DNA from: Spirochaetota bacterium
Lineage (GTDB): Bacteria > Spirochaetota > JAAYUW01 > JAOAHJ01
DNA length: 55,241 nucleotides
Direction of reading: 5' to 3'
Assembly (NCBI GenBank): GCA_026415295.1
Contig: JAOAHJ010000006.1
Location: forward strand, 1 to 55,241
Shown: in pieces, positions 36,776-44,933 of the stretch
Layout: each line of letters opens with the position of its first letter
Position numbering within the stretch: the first letter of the stretch is position 1
Program-made: the position numbers and the translations under genes
The notes under the pieces: model-generated
The model's database searches: none
What the model saw: only the letters and a program-made list of their open reading frames with translations
What the model was told of the DNA's origin: nothing

Positions 36776-37369
36776 ATGGCAGAACTTAGTAGTAAAGATT
36801 TTTATTTTGTTCAAAAAATAAAATTAAACAAACTATTATTAATTTCTACAATTATTTTACTTACTGTTCTTTCCTACTTAATAACATCATTATTTCATCT
36901 TTTAAACTTACCTGTTTTTGCTATACTTCCTCTTCATTGGCTTATTTACTTTTTTACATTAATATTTGGGTGGGAAATTACTTTACCTGTTGCAATTTTT
37001 GCACCTCTATTCTCATTTTTTATTTCAGGTAGACCTATTTTCCCAATTTTAATTTTTATCTCTTTAGAACTTGCTACTTACTCTTTAATAGCTGATCTTC
37101 TTTTTAAAAAATATTTTTATAATTCAAAATTAAAAAATAAATTTTTATTTTCATTCATTTTTATTTTTATTTCTTCAATAGCTGGGAAAATTATTTATAT
37201 AATTTCAAATTTTATTTTTTCAATAATTTATAACATTATTAGAAATTCATCAAATCAGTTTAATTTAATCCAAATTTTAAAATCTTTTTTAATAGGCTTA
37301 TTTTCATCATCTATATTAATAATATTTTTTTCTATTTTGTTCTATTATAGATATAAATCTAAAAATTAA
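36776..37369 (+). CDS. ECF transporter S component, substrate unknown
   Basis: A 197-residue membrane protein with five to six hydrophobic segments and almost no soluble part. The core, PLHWLIYFFTLIFGWEIT then LPVAIFAPLFSFFISG and ISLELATYSLIADLLFKK, matches the substrate-binding S subunits of energy-coupling-factor vitamin transporters (PLH... G ... P ... SG.P... ELA.YG). These share an ECF module encoded elsewhere. It follows oraE by 96 bases with its own AAGGAT ribosome site and ends at a strong terminator. Because OraSE requires cobalamin and PLP, a vitamin B12 or B6 precursor is a plausible cargo, but this is inference from position only. Confidence 0.7.
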   Translation: MAELSSKDFYFVQKIKLNKLLLISTIILLTVLSYLITSLFHLLNLPVFAILPLHWLIYFFTLIFGWEITLPVAIFAPLFSFFISGRPIFPILIFISLELATYSLIADLLFKKYFYNSKLKNKFLFSFIFIFISSIAGKIIYIISNFIFSIIYNIIRNSSNQFNLIQILKSFLIGLFSSSILIIFFSILFYYRYKSKN

Positions 37370-37378
37370 ATAAAAAAT

Positions 37379-37414
37379 AGGAGTAAAGGAAAACCTTTAC
37401 TCCTGGAATTTTTT
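37379..37414 (+). terminator. intrinsic terminator of the ornithine operon
   Basis: AGGAGTAAAGG (37379-37389) and CCTTTACTCCT (37394-37404) form an 11-bp stem with a 4-base AAAA loop, followed by GGAA and a run of six T. It closes the plus-strand unit that ends with the ECF S component. Confidence 0.88.
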
Positions 37415-37527
37415 ATAGAACTAAATTTTTACTTTTTTTTATATAATTGTTAAATTTACTAAAATCTACTTTTTATCTATTCGAAGTTAAAATATCTTGT
37501 TAAATTAGATATTTTAAAAATAATTTA

Positions 37528-38586
37528 TTAATTATCATTGTTTTCTTCATTAATAATTTCTTCTTCTAAAATATTTTCTACCTCAGTATAACTTTTTAAA
37601 TTCAATATCATTTTCTCTGTATCAAAATTTTTAATTATTTTAAGTATTTGATTATAAATTTTTATTATTTCTACTCCATCAACAAGAACATTGTTAATTC
37701 TTAGTTCGTAATGTAGATGAGGCCCAGTGGCAGAACCTGTAGCTCCAACTTCCCCAATATATGTGCCTTTTTTTACAAAACTTCCATCATTTACAACAAT
37801 TTTACTTAAATGAAAATAGGTTGAATATATTCCATATCCATGATCTATTACTATACAGTTTCCCCTTATATCTTTAAAACCAGCAAATCTTATATAACCA
37901 TTATTCGTAGCATATACTTTATCTCCTTCTTTACCTTTAAAATCTACTCCATAATGATAAGAAATTTTATAAATATTGCCATTTGAATCTTTATAAGCTC
38001 TTGCTAACCCAAATGGAGACGTAATAATGTTTTTTTCAAGAGGATAACTAAATGGTAAAATAAAATATTTCTCTTCTATAACTTTAGTATAAATTTTTTG
38101 AAAAAATTCTCTTTCTAGAATAGAAATATCTTTTTGTTGAGATAGATTTACCATATTTTGAGTAGCCTTTATTGTAGTGCTATATTTCTTTTCATCCTTT
38201 TTTTCTTTTTCAGGCAAAATATAGATATATTTAAATAAGATCTTTTTCGAACTCTTCTCTATAATTTTTAATTCTAAATTTAAATTTTTATAGGGGACAT
38301 TTATAGAATAAAAACATAAATACCAGTTATTGTTTTCAAATAATTTCATAAAATAAAACTTTGCATAATCAACAATTATATTATTTAAAAATTCTTTATC
38401 TTTTGAATAAACAAGAAAAAAATGTGGTTTACCAGGTTGAAAATCTTTTGAAAAAAAATAAACAGTATTATTGCTTTTATCTTTATAGTTTAAAAGATCA
38501 ATTGAATCAGAATAGGTAATATTAAAATTTAATATAATAATAATAACAAATATTAATAGTAATAAAACAGTTTTTATTTTATTCAT
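37528..38586 (-). CDS. secreted M23 (LytM-type) peptidase
   Basis: A second exported murein peptidase, 352 residues. It has a signal peptide (~1-26), a beta-rich N-terminal region (~28-125), a short helical linker and an M23 domain at ~180-315. The catalytic set is intact: His211 and Asp215 (HYGVD), His259 (YFHLSK), His290 and His292 (GPHLHYE). A charged Glu/Asn-rich tail follows. No LysM-like repeat is seen, which distinguishes it from the M23 protein at 5.3-6.2 kb. It likely cleaves peptidoglycan cross-links during growth or division. It lies alone, convergent with the ornithine operon and divergent from rtcB. Confidence 0.9.
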   Translation of the reverse strand: MNKIKTVLLLLIFVIIIILNFNITYSDSIDLLNYKDKSNNTVYFFSKDFQPGKPHFFLVYSKDKEFLNNIIVDYAKFYFMKLFENNNWYLCFYSINVPYKNLNLELKIIEKSSKKILFKYIYILPEKEKKDEKKYSTTIKATQNMVNLSQQKDISILEREFFQKIYTKVIEEKYFILPFSYPLEKNIITSPFGLARAYKDSNGNIYKISYHYGVDFKGKEGDKVYATNNGYIRFAGFKDIRGNCIVIDHGYGIYSTYFHLSKIVVNDGSFVKKGTYIGEVGATGSATGPHLHYELRINNVLVDGVEIIKIYNQILKIIKNFDTEKMILNLKSYTEVENILEEEIINEENNDN

Positions 38587-38804
38587 AGCTATTTTTTTGA
38601 TTTTTTAAAATAATATATTTTATATTTATCAAAAATTTTATTTTTTACATTTACTGTTTAATTCTACATCAATTATATAAAATTTATATAAATATATTAT
38701 ATCTTTTTTATATATTTTTCAATAAATATCGATAAATTTTGTTTTTATATTTAAAAATTAAAACTAATTTGTCCCAAATTAATTTCAATTTTTAAAATTT
38801 TAAT

Positions 38805-38833
38805 TTGAATATTTTAATATGTTTAATTATAAT
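38805..38833 (+). promoter_or_regulatory. candidate promoter of rtcB
   Basis: TTGAAT (38805-38810) and a perfect TATAAT (38828-38833) are 17 bases apart, about 50 bases before the rtcB ATG. The rest of the ~300-base gap 38587-38885 shows nothing recognisable. Confidence 0.5.
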
Positions 38834-38885
38834 TTATATAGAGTTATAAAATAAATTAGCAGAATAAATCCAAAATATTAAAACT

Positions 38886-40094
38886 ATGAGTACAAACTAC
38901 CTAAAAATAGAAGGTAAATATAATATTGCTATTGTTTATACTAAAAATATTGATAATTCAGCTATTGATCAAATTAAAGCTCTTGTCAACTTAGAGTTTT
39001 TTAAAGATTGCAAAATTGCTATAATGCCTGATGTTCATGCTGGTGCTGGATGTGTTATAGGACTTACTATGACACTAAATAAATATGTAATTCCTAATTT
39101 AGTTGGAGTTGATATTGGTTGTGGCATGTTAACATTAAATATAGGTAATAAAATAAATCTTGATTTTGAAAAGCTTGATAATTTTATAAAAAAAAATATT
39201 CCACATGGATTTGATAAAAATAAAACAATTGATACAAGAATTAAAAATGAAGATCCATATATTGAAAAAATATTAACCAATTCTTTTGAGAATACAAACA
39301 TAAAAATTAACAAATTAGATGATTTTGTTAATCAGATAGAAAACATTTCAATTAAAATCGGAATTTCTCCTGAAGAACAACTAAGATCACTAGGTTCTTT
39401 AGGTGGTGGAAATCATTTTATAGAAGTTGATAAGGATGATAAAGAAAACTATTTTTTAGTAATTCACACAGGTTCAAGACATTTTGGATGGCAAATTGCA
39501 AATTATCATCAAGATATTGCAAAAAAATATTGTCAAAAAAAAGGCTATAAAGTTAGCAGTTCTCTTTCATTCCTAGAAGATGAAAAAAAAGAAAATTATC
39601 TATTTGATATGAAAATTGCTCAAGTTTTTGCTAAAGTAAATAGATTTATAATTGCTTCGAGAATATTAGAATTTTTAGATGTAGAATTTAAAAAGATTGA
39701 CCATTTTGAAACAATTCACAATTACATTAATTTCAAAGATAATATTATTAGAAAAGGGGCTGTATCAGCATACAAAGGAGAAAAAATATTAATTCCAATA
39801 AATATGAGAGATGGGAGTTTAATATCAATAGGTAAAGGTAATTCTGATTGGAATTTTTCAGCTCCTCATGGTGCAGGTAGAATAATGTCCAGAAATGAAG
39901 CAAAGAAAAAGCTTTCTTTAGAAGAATTCAAAGAAACTATGAAAGGAATATATTCAACTACAATCAATAGAGATACTCTCGATGAAGCCCCTTTTGCTTA
40001 TAAAGGAATAGACGAAATAATAAAAAATATTACTGAAACAGTAGAAATTGAAAAAATAATAAAACCAATCTATAATTTTAAAGCTCCAGAATAA
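38886..40094 (+). CDS. rtcB: RNA ligase RtcB
   Basis: RtcB joins RNA ends bearing 2',3'-cyclic phosphate or 3'-phosphate to 5'-OH ends using GTP and Mn2+. Signatures include MPDVHAGAGCVIG, VGVDIGCG with the metal ligands Asp76 and Cys79, GGGNHFIE with His177, VIHTGSRHFG with His194, and SAPHGAGR with the guanylated His328. It has 402 residues, the shorter bacterial form. No rtcA or rtcR lies nearby. It may repair stress-damaged tRNA or rRNA. The ATG has no ribosome site. Confidence 0.96.
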   Translation: MSTNYLKIEGKYNIAIVYTKNIDNSAIDQIKALVNLEFFKDCKIAIMPDVHAGAGCVIGLTMTLNKYVIPNLVGVDIGCGMLTLNIGNKINLDFEKLDNFIKKNIPHGFDKNKTIDTRIKNEDPYIEKILTNSFENTNIKINKLDDFVNQIENISIKIGISPEEQLRSLGSLGGGNHFIEVDKDDKENYFLVIHTGSRHFGWQIANYHQDIAKKYCQKKGYKVSSSLSFLEDEKKENYLFDMKIAQVFAKVNRFIIASRILEFLDVEFKKIDHFETIHNYINFKDNIIRKGAVSAYKGEKILIPINMRDGSLISIGKGNSDWNFSAPHGAGRIMSRNEAKKKLSLEEFKETMKGIYSTTINRDTLDEAPFAYKGIDEIIKNITETVEIEKIIKPIYNFKAPE

Positions 40095-40102
40095 TAATAA
40101 AT

Positions 40103-40174
40103 CAGCCTATAGGGGATTTGAACCCCTGTCTTAGCCGTGAGAGGGCTATGTCCTAACCCCTAGACGAATAGGCC
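40103..40174 (-). tRNA. tRNA-Glu (anticodon CTC)
   Basis: The minus-strand sequence folds as a cloverleaf: acceptor GGCCTAT/ATAGGCT with a G-U pair at position 1-72, anticodon stem TAGCC/GGCTA with loop CTCTCAC (anticodon CTC), and T arm AGGGG-TTCAAAT-CCCCT. The discriminator is G and CCA is not encoded. The gene is tail-to-tail with rtcB. Confidence 0.95.
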
Positions 40175-40388
40175 TCAATATATATTATAATTTCTATACT
40201 TTTTTATCATTTTTTAAAAATAATTCAACTTTTAAAATAAGATTTTTTAAATATTCAATTTTTAATATTAAAATATTTTTAAACTATATAATATTCCTCT
40301 ATATAACTTATTTTCATTTAATTTTTTTTAGATAAAAATTTGATTATATTTTATTTATATTCTATAATTAAATTAAAGGATTAAGTTT

Positions 40389-41765
40389 ATGAAATTTAAA
40401 ATAAATTTTTTTAAAATATTTAGATTAAGTTATTATAAAAAATATTTTATTTATATCTTACTTTTATTTTATCTTTTTTCTATTTTATCATGTCATCAAC
40501 CATTACAAAATAGTTTTTCTATTGTAAATCCAAAAACTATTCTGGTAGGTAATTCTGCAAATTCTACAATTGCAAATAAATGCATCATTGATAAAAACAA
40601 TGATATAATAGTTGTTGGAACTTCAGATGGTGTTTTATATGGTTATGGATTAATTGGAACTAAAGATGTTTTTGTATTAAAATATGACTCAAATTTAAAT
40701 GAACCTCCTTTAGTAGTTAAACGATTCAATTGTGAATCTTCAAATATAAGTGTTTCATCAATTATTGCAGATAGTAAAGGTAACTACTTTATTTGCGGAA
40801 TAACCCAAGGTAACTTTAATTTTCAAAATAAAATTGGATTTCAAGATATATTTATTCTAAAACTTGATGAATCTTTAAATCCAATATTTACTAAGATTAT
40901 TGGTTCTCCAAATGGTTTTTTGCATGCTTCTGATATTAAAATAGAATCATATGACAATATTTATATTACAGGCTATACTTACAATTCTTTTAATGGCCAA
41001 ATAATTAATGGTATTCAAGATGGTTTTCTAATAAAGTTAGATAATAATGGAAATCTTTTATGGACTAGAATTTTTGGAGTTAAAAATAGTGAAACTTATG
41101 GAAATGAAATGACAATTGATAATAATAATTATATTTATATTACTGGATCAACTAAAGGAAATTTAAATGATAAGATAAAAAATGGATATGAAGATTTATT
41201 CCTTATTAAATATGATCAAAACGGAAATCAAATTTTTACTATTTTAAATGGTGCACCAAATTCAAATACTTGGGGAATAAATATATTATCTGATAATAAA
41301 GGAAATATTTATGTTTTTGGAGGAACAACTGGAAATTTAAATGGAATTTCTAAAAAAGGACTTATTGACACTGTAATATTAAAATATACAGATAGTGGCA
41401 CAAGAATATTTACTATATCATTGGGGGGAAATTCTTCTATACTTTTACCAAAAACAATTAGTAAATCAAAACTAGGGTTTTTGTTTTTAGGAGGAACATT
41501 TGAAGGAAATATTATTGAAACTCAGTTTGGAACTATTACATTAAAAGGCAATAGAGATCTTTTTATAATAATTTTTTCAAGTGAAGGTAATTTTAAAGAT
41601 ATTAAAGTTTTAGAACAACCAAATGCTATATTAGAATTAAATACTCTTCTTTTTGATAGATTCGATAATTTATTAATCCTGGGAAATTCAAACAATGGTT
41701 ATCGTAATTTCCCAAAAATTGGAAATATTGACTTTTTTTTAACAAATGAAATAAATTTAAAATAA
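40389..41765 (+). CDS. lipoprotein with SBBP-type beta-propeller repeats
   Basis: A 458-residue exported lipoprotein with lipobox ILSC (Cys ~35). The mature protein is built of about seven repeats of ~50 residues with the pattern 'D..GNIYI.G.T.GNLN...NG..D.FLIKYD.NGN..FT'. Good examples are VFVLKYDSN, IFILKLDES, GFLIKLDNNGN, LFLIKYDQNGN and TVILKYTDSGT. Such SBBP repeats form a beta-propeller found in surface proteins of spirochaetes, Bacteroidota and others, whose roles are poorly known. An AAAGGA ribosome site precedes the ATG. It is tail-to-tail with tRNA-Gln. Confidence 0.85.
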   Translation: MKFKINFFKIFRLSYYKKYFIYILLLFYLFSILSCHQPLQNSFSIVNPKTILVGNSANSTIANKCIIDKNNDIIVVGTSDGVLYGYGLIGTKDVFVLKYDSNLNEPPLVVKRFNCESSNISVSSIIADSKGNYFICGITQGNFNFQNKIGFQDIFILKLDESLNPIFTKIIGSPNGFLHASDIKIESYDNIYITGYTYNSFNGQIINGIQDGFLIKLDNNGNLLWTRIFGVKNSETYGNEMTIDNNNYIYITGSTKGNLNDKIKNGYEDLFLIKYDQNGNQIFTILNGAPNSNTWGINILSDNKGNIYVFGGTTGNLNGISKKGLIDTVILKYTDSGTRIFTISLGGNSSILLPKTISKSKLGFLFLGGTFEGNIIETQFGTITLKGNRDLFIIIFSSEGNFKDIKVLEQPNAILELNTLLFDRFDNLLILGNSNNGYRNFPKIGNIDFFLTNEINLK

Positions 41766-41769
41766 AAAA

Positions 41770-41840
41770 CTGCGGGTGAAGGATTCGAACCCTCACAAAC
41801 AGATCCAGAGTCTGTCGTGCTGCCATTACACTAACCCGCA
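41770..41840 (-). tRNA. tRNA-Gln (anticodon CTG)
   Basis: The minus strand folds as a cloverleaf with the T1-A72 acceptor typical of tRNA-Gln (TGCGGGT/ACCCGCA). The anticodon stem is ACAGA/TCTGT with loop CTCTGGA (anticodon CTG), and the T arm is GAGGG-TTCGAAT-CCTTC. The discriminator is G and CCA is not encoded. Confidence 0.93.
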
Positions 41841-41996
41841 ATATATAATTTAATTACTAATTTATTATAAAATCTATTGTAGACTATTTTTTATATATCA
41901 TTATAACTTTATTTATAAATTTAATTTTTATTGAGTATTTAATTCTAATAACCATTAGAAATTAACAAACCTTTTAAAATTGTCAAGATTCTTATT

Positions 41997-42173
41997 TTAT
42001 GCTTCCTCTTTTATTGAATTTTTTAATCCAATGTTATTTTTTATAATTTTTATTTTAGGAAAAAATAAACCTGTTTCATTTTTATATTCTAAATATTCTC
42101 TTCCTAGATACTCACACAATATTTTTTCCTCTTTTGGTCTTCTATATATCAACAGTATAGTTAGACCAAATAA
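41997..42173 (-). other. 3' continuation of the methyltransferase gene beyond an in-frame TAG
   Basis: Directly after the TAG at 42174-42176 the same frame runs on for 58 codons to a TAA at 41997-41999. It contains YRRPKEEKILCEYLGREYLEY, the conserved C-terminal EE...GxEYxxY motif of the isoprenylcysteine/phospholipid methyltransferase family. This is coding sequence in the correct frame cut off by one stop codon. The plus-strand ORF opposite (41980-42186) is its shadow. Confidence 0.75.
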
Positions 42174-42644
42174 CTATACAAAATAAACAATATAATTTGA
42201 AAGAATTATTGAGATTCCAAAATGAAAAAATATAAAACCAATATAAATGGGATGTCTAATATTGTAAGGACCTTTTTTTACTACTCTATGTTCTTTCTTT
42301 ACTTCTATAACCGATGAATACTCTCCATTAAGTATAACACTTGAAATACAAATTAAAAACAAACCAAAAAGAGATAGTAAAACACCAATAATTCTAAATA
42401 TAATAAAGGTAAAAAAATTAAAATAAATAATAAATTTAATTTTTAATAGAAGCAAAAATAGAATTATAATTTCTAAAACTGTCAAAACTTTTAAGATTAT
42501 TTTATCTAATCTTACTACTTCCCCAAACCTTATTAAATAATCATCTAAAACTTTCTTCTTTTTACTTAATTGTTCAACCTTTATTCTTATTATTGCATAA
42601 ATGATATAAAGGAAACAAACTAATATTATAAAATATCTTTCCAA
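42174..42644 (-). CDS. isoprenylcysteine/phospholipid methyltransferase-like membrane protein, interrupted by TAG
   Basis: The first 156 residues of a PEMT/ICMT-type integral membrane methyltransferase: hydrophobic segments at ~4-20, 53-72, 80-105 and ~135-155, and the SAM-binding signature KKGPYNIRHPIYIGF. The reading frame stops at TAG (42174-42176). The missing family C-terminus follows in the same frame; read through, the protein would have about 215 residues, the normal size. The TTG start at 42644 is supported by AGAGAAG upstream. It may be a recent pseudogene, a base-call error or a read-through gene. TAG is a genuine terminator elsewhere here (genes ending at 7773, 13846 and 15483). 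The substrate is unknown. Confidence 0.75.
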   Translation of the reverse strand: MERYFIILVCFLYIIYAIIRIKVEQLSKKKKVLDDYLIRFGEVVRLDKIILKVLTVLEIIILFLLLLKIKFIIYFNFFTFIIFRIIGVLLSLFGLFLICISSVILNGEYSSVIEVKKEHRVVKKGPYNIRHPIYIGFIFFHFGISIILSNYIVYFV

Positions 42645-42811
42645 AATAATCTTCTCTTTAATTTTAATAAAATTATAATAATAAATTATATAATAGACAA
42701 CTTTATTAAAATATAAACAAATTTAAACTATTTTCAAAATAATTCAAAAAGTTATTTATTTAAAAAATTGATAAAATTATTTTTTTTGATAAAATAAATT
42801 AGGGAAAATGT

Positions 42812-43102
42812 ATGGCTAAAATAAGTTATAAAAGTTGTTGTTTGAATAAACTTCATAAATTTATATATCAACAAAACACTAATAGTTATAATTTTGTTGA
42901 ATGCTGCAATTTAACTTATTATGTATTGCCTTATAAAAACGAGAATTTGTCTATAGTTTTTATTAGAGAAAACTCAGAACAAGATTATTACTTTCTCTCA
43001 AAAGATTCTAAATTATATAAAGTTTTTAATATCATAGATAAAAAAGAGGAAAGAGAAATAAAAATAAAAGAGTTTTTGGAAAAAAACAAAAATATTTTTT
43101 AA
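42812..43102 (+). CDS. small cysteine-containing protein of unknown function
   Basis: A 96-residue protein that I do not recognise. It has two Cys-Cys pairs (SCCLNK near residue 9 and VECCNL near 31), which could bind a metal or cluster or form disulfides. A beta-rich middle (YYVLPYKNENLSIVFIREN) and a charged helical tail follow. There is no signal peptide or membrane segment. The ATG at 42812 is preceded by TTAGGGAA. It lies 18-24 bases ahead of the NeuB-like gene, so the two are probably co-transcribed. Confidence 0.65.
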   Translation: MAKISYKSCCLNKLHKFIYQQNTNSYNFVECCNLTYYVLPYKNENLSIVFIRENSEQDYYFLSKDSKLYKVFNIIDKKEEREIKIKEFLEKNKNIF

Positions 43103-43126
43103 TTAAATCTTAATAGGATATTGATA

Positions 43127-44170
43127 ATGATATCTACTAAACTAATAGCTGAAATTGGACTTAACCACTGTGGAGATATAAATAGAGCAATTAATTTAAT
43201 AAACAAAGCTATAAATTCAGGGGCTGATTACATTAAATTTCAATATTTTAAAAGCGAAAACCTCTTCAATTTTAATGAATATAAAAAATTATTAAATTTG
43301 AATGATATTTTTAATAATAAAATAGATAAATTGCTCTTAAATGATCAAGACTTTATTAAAACAATCAATTATTGTATCACAAACAATATAAGATTTGGAA
43401 TCTCATTTTTTTCAAAAATTGATATCATTAATATTTCAAATCTTTATTATAAAATATTTGAGAAAAACCTTTTCTCACATATATCATTTCTTAAAATTGC
43501 ATCAGGAGAAGTCAATGATGTTCCTTTATTGGAAGAATATTTAAAAATATCATTAAAATTCAATATACCAATTCTTATCTCTGTTGGGGCTACTTCAGAT
43601 AGTGAAATAAGTTTTTTATTAAAATTTTTTAAGAAAATAAAAAATAATATAGTACTCCTTCATTGCAGAATTAAATATCCTGCTGACTTTGACAACTTTA
43701 ATCTTTGTAGGATAGAATATTTAAGAAAAAAATTTAAAGTTAAAACTGGTCTCTCAGACCACTCAATTGGAATTGAAATACCTCTTTTATCACTTAAATA
43801 CAAACCAGAGTTTATTGAAAAACATTTTACAGATTCAAGAGAAATTAAACAAGCTGATAACCCAATATCATCAAATGAAGATGAATTTAGAATTATTAAA
43901 AATTTTATTTTAAAATATGATTCTATAAATGGAGATGGAAAATTCAATTTATTAGAAAATGAAAAAAATGAATTAAAATATGCAAGGAAAGGAATCTATT
44001 TAAATAAAAATAAACAATTAAATGAGAAAATAGATGATAATGATATTATAACTTTAAGACCTAATCTTTTTTTTAATGATGCTTTTAATTATAAAAGAGC
44101 AATAAATAAAAAATTAAAAAATAACAAAGATATATTATCTCCTTTAGATATAAAGAATGATATAAAATAA
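43127..44170 (+). CDS. NeuB-family sialic acid / nonulosonate synthase-like protein
   Basis: NeuB-type enzymes condense phosphoenolpyruvate with an amino sugar to make nine-carbon sialic or pseudaminic-type acids. The N-terminal barrel shows IAEIGLNHCGDINRA, SGADYIKFQYFKSE, FLKIASGEVND, TGLSDHSIGIEIP and FIEKHFTDSREIKQADNP. The C-terminal ~60 residues (ARKGIYLNKN..., ITLRPN) resemble the SAF antifreeze-like domain. The ATG at 43127 is preferred over the TTG at 43121 because of the AGGA spacing. No CMP-transferase (neuA) or epimerase is adjacent, so the product sugar and its use in surface glycans are inferred from the family. Confidence 0.85.
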   Translation: MISTKLIAEIGLNHCGDINRAINLINKAINSGADYIKFQYFKSENLFNFNEYKKLLNLNDIFNNKIDKLLLNDQDFIKTINYCITNNIRFGISFFSKIDIINISNLYYKIFEKNLFSHISFLKIASGEVNDVPLLEEYLKISLKFNIPILISVGATSDSEISFLLKFFKKIKNNIVLLHCRIKYPADFDNFNLCRIEYLRKKFKVKTGLSDHSIGIEIPLLSLKYKPEFIEKHFTDSREIKQADNPISSNEDEFRIIKNFILKYDSINGDGKFNLLENEKNELKYARKGIYLNKNKQLNEKIDDNDIITLRPNLFFNDAFNYKRAINKKLKNNKDILSPLDIKNDIK

Positions 44171-44212
44171 TTTTTTTAAAATTTATTTAATATTTTATAA
44201 AAAAAAATTTTG

Positions 44213-44240
44213 TTGACTAACTAATTTATATTAATAAAAT
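44213..44240 (+). promoter_or_regulatory. candidate promoter of the HAMP protein gene
   Basis: TTGACT (44213-44218), a 16-base spacer and TAAAAT (44235-44240) lie about 75 bases upstream of the start. An AAGGAG with no start codon after it occurs in the leader at 44246-44251. Confidence 0.55.
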
Positions 44241-44315
44241 AATATAAGGAGAAAAAAAATAATTAGTCTTTATTTAACAATTTAAATAATAATAAATATA
44301 AATTAAGGATTTACT

Positions 44316-44798
44316 ATGGAAAAAAAACCTAATAGAAGAAAAAAATTTTATATAGATAAAAAATTTCAAAATAGGTTTATTCTATCTTATTTTGAAATTA
44401 TATCTTTTTCAGTATTATTAAGTATTACAATAACTATTTTATATACTTTTTTCACTACAGAATTTGGTGAAAACAAATATTCGGTTTTATTTCAAAAAAT
44501 AGTTAAAGGTAAAGCTGAACTTATTTCACCTATTTCTTTAGTTTTACCTATTGTATTAATTTCATCAATAATAACCTTAGCTATCAGTTTTGTAAATGCT
44601 TTATTCTACTCTCACAAAATGGCAGGACCAATTTACAGATTAAAAAAGAGTTGCCAGGAATTACTTGAAGGGAAGAAAAATGTTTCTTTTAAGGTAAGAA
44701 AAGATGATGAATTTCAAGAATTATCAGAACTTCTTCAAAAAGTTTCAGAAAAATATTATCAATTAGAAGAAGAATTAGAAAAATATAGAAAAAAATAA
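44316..44798 (+). CDS. small membrane protein with HAMP-like domain
   Basis: A 160-residue protein with two membrane segments (~24-48 and ~69-95) bracketing a ~20-residue extracytoplasmic loop. A HAMP-like helix pair follows: SHKMAGPIYRLKKSCQELLEG, then VSFKVRKDDEFQELSELLQK. A coiled tail ends the protein; there is no methyl-accepting or kinase domain. Such stand-alone HAMP proteins resemble the membrane half of a chemoreceptor or histidine kinase and may act as scaffolds or partners of a separate output protein. The ribosome site AAGGAT is good. The function is unknown. Confidence 0.8.
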   Translation: MEKKPNRRKKFYIDKKFQNRFILSYFEIISFSVLLSITITILYTFFTTEFGENKYSVLFQKIVKGKAELISPISLVLPIVLISSIITLAISFVNALFYSHKMAGPIYRLKKSCQELLEGKKNVSFKVRKDDEFQELSELLQKVSEKYYQLEEELEKYRKK

Positions 44799-44819
44799 AA
44801 CTGTTAATCACAAATAAAA

Positions 44820-44851
44820 AAGCTATCATAAGAATTAACCTATGATAGCTT
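44820..44851 (-). terminator. intrinsic terminator after the HEAT-repeat gene
   Basis: An 11-bp perfect stem, AAGCTATCATA/TATGATAGCTT, closes a 10-base loop. On the minus strand it is followed by TTTTTTATTTG. It lies in the convergent gap between the HAMP gene and the HEAT-repeat gene and best serves the minus-strand unit. Confidence 0.8.
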
Positions 44852-44933
44852 AATTAATTCAATTATCACTAAAAAATATATAAATAATATTTTAAATAAT
44901 TATTTATTATTATTTAATTTTATTAATTATCTA

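Noticed and set aside
41980-42186. 68-codon plus-strand ORF opposite the methyltransferase gene end
   Set aside because: It is antisense to the clearly coding continuation of the methyltransferase frame, starts at TTG without a ribosome site and has no recognisable features.
41997-42644. Genome-wide reassignment of TAG as a sense codon
   Set aside because: Genes ending at 7773, 13846 and 15483 use TAG at the expected family C-terminus (one with TAG-TAA in tandem), so TAG still acts as a stop.
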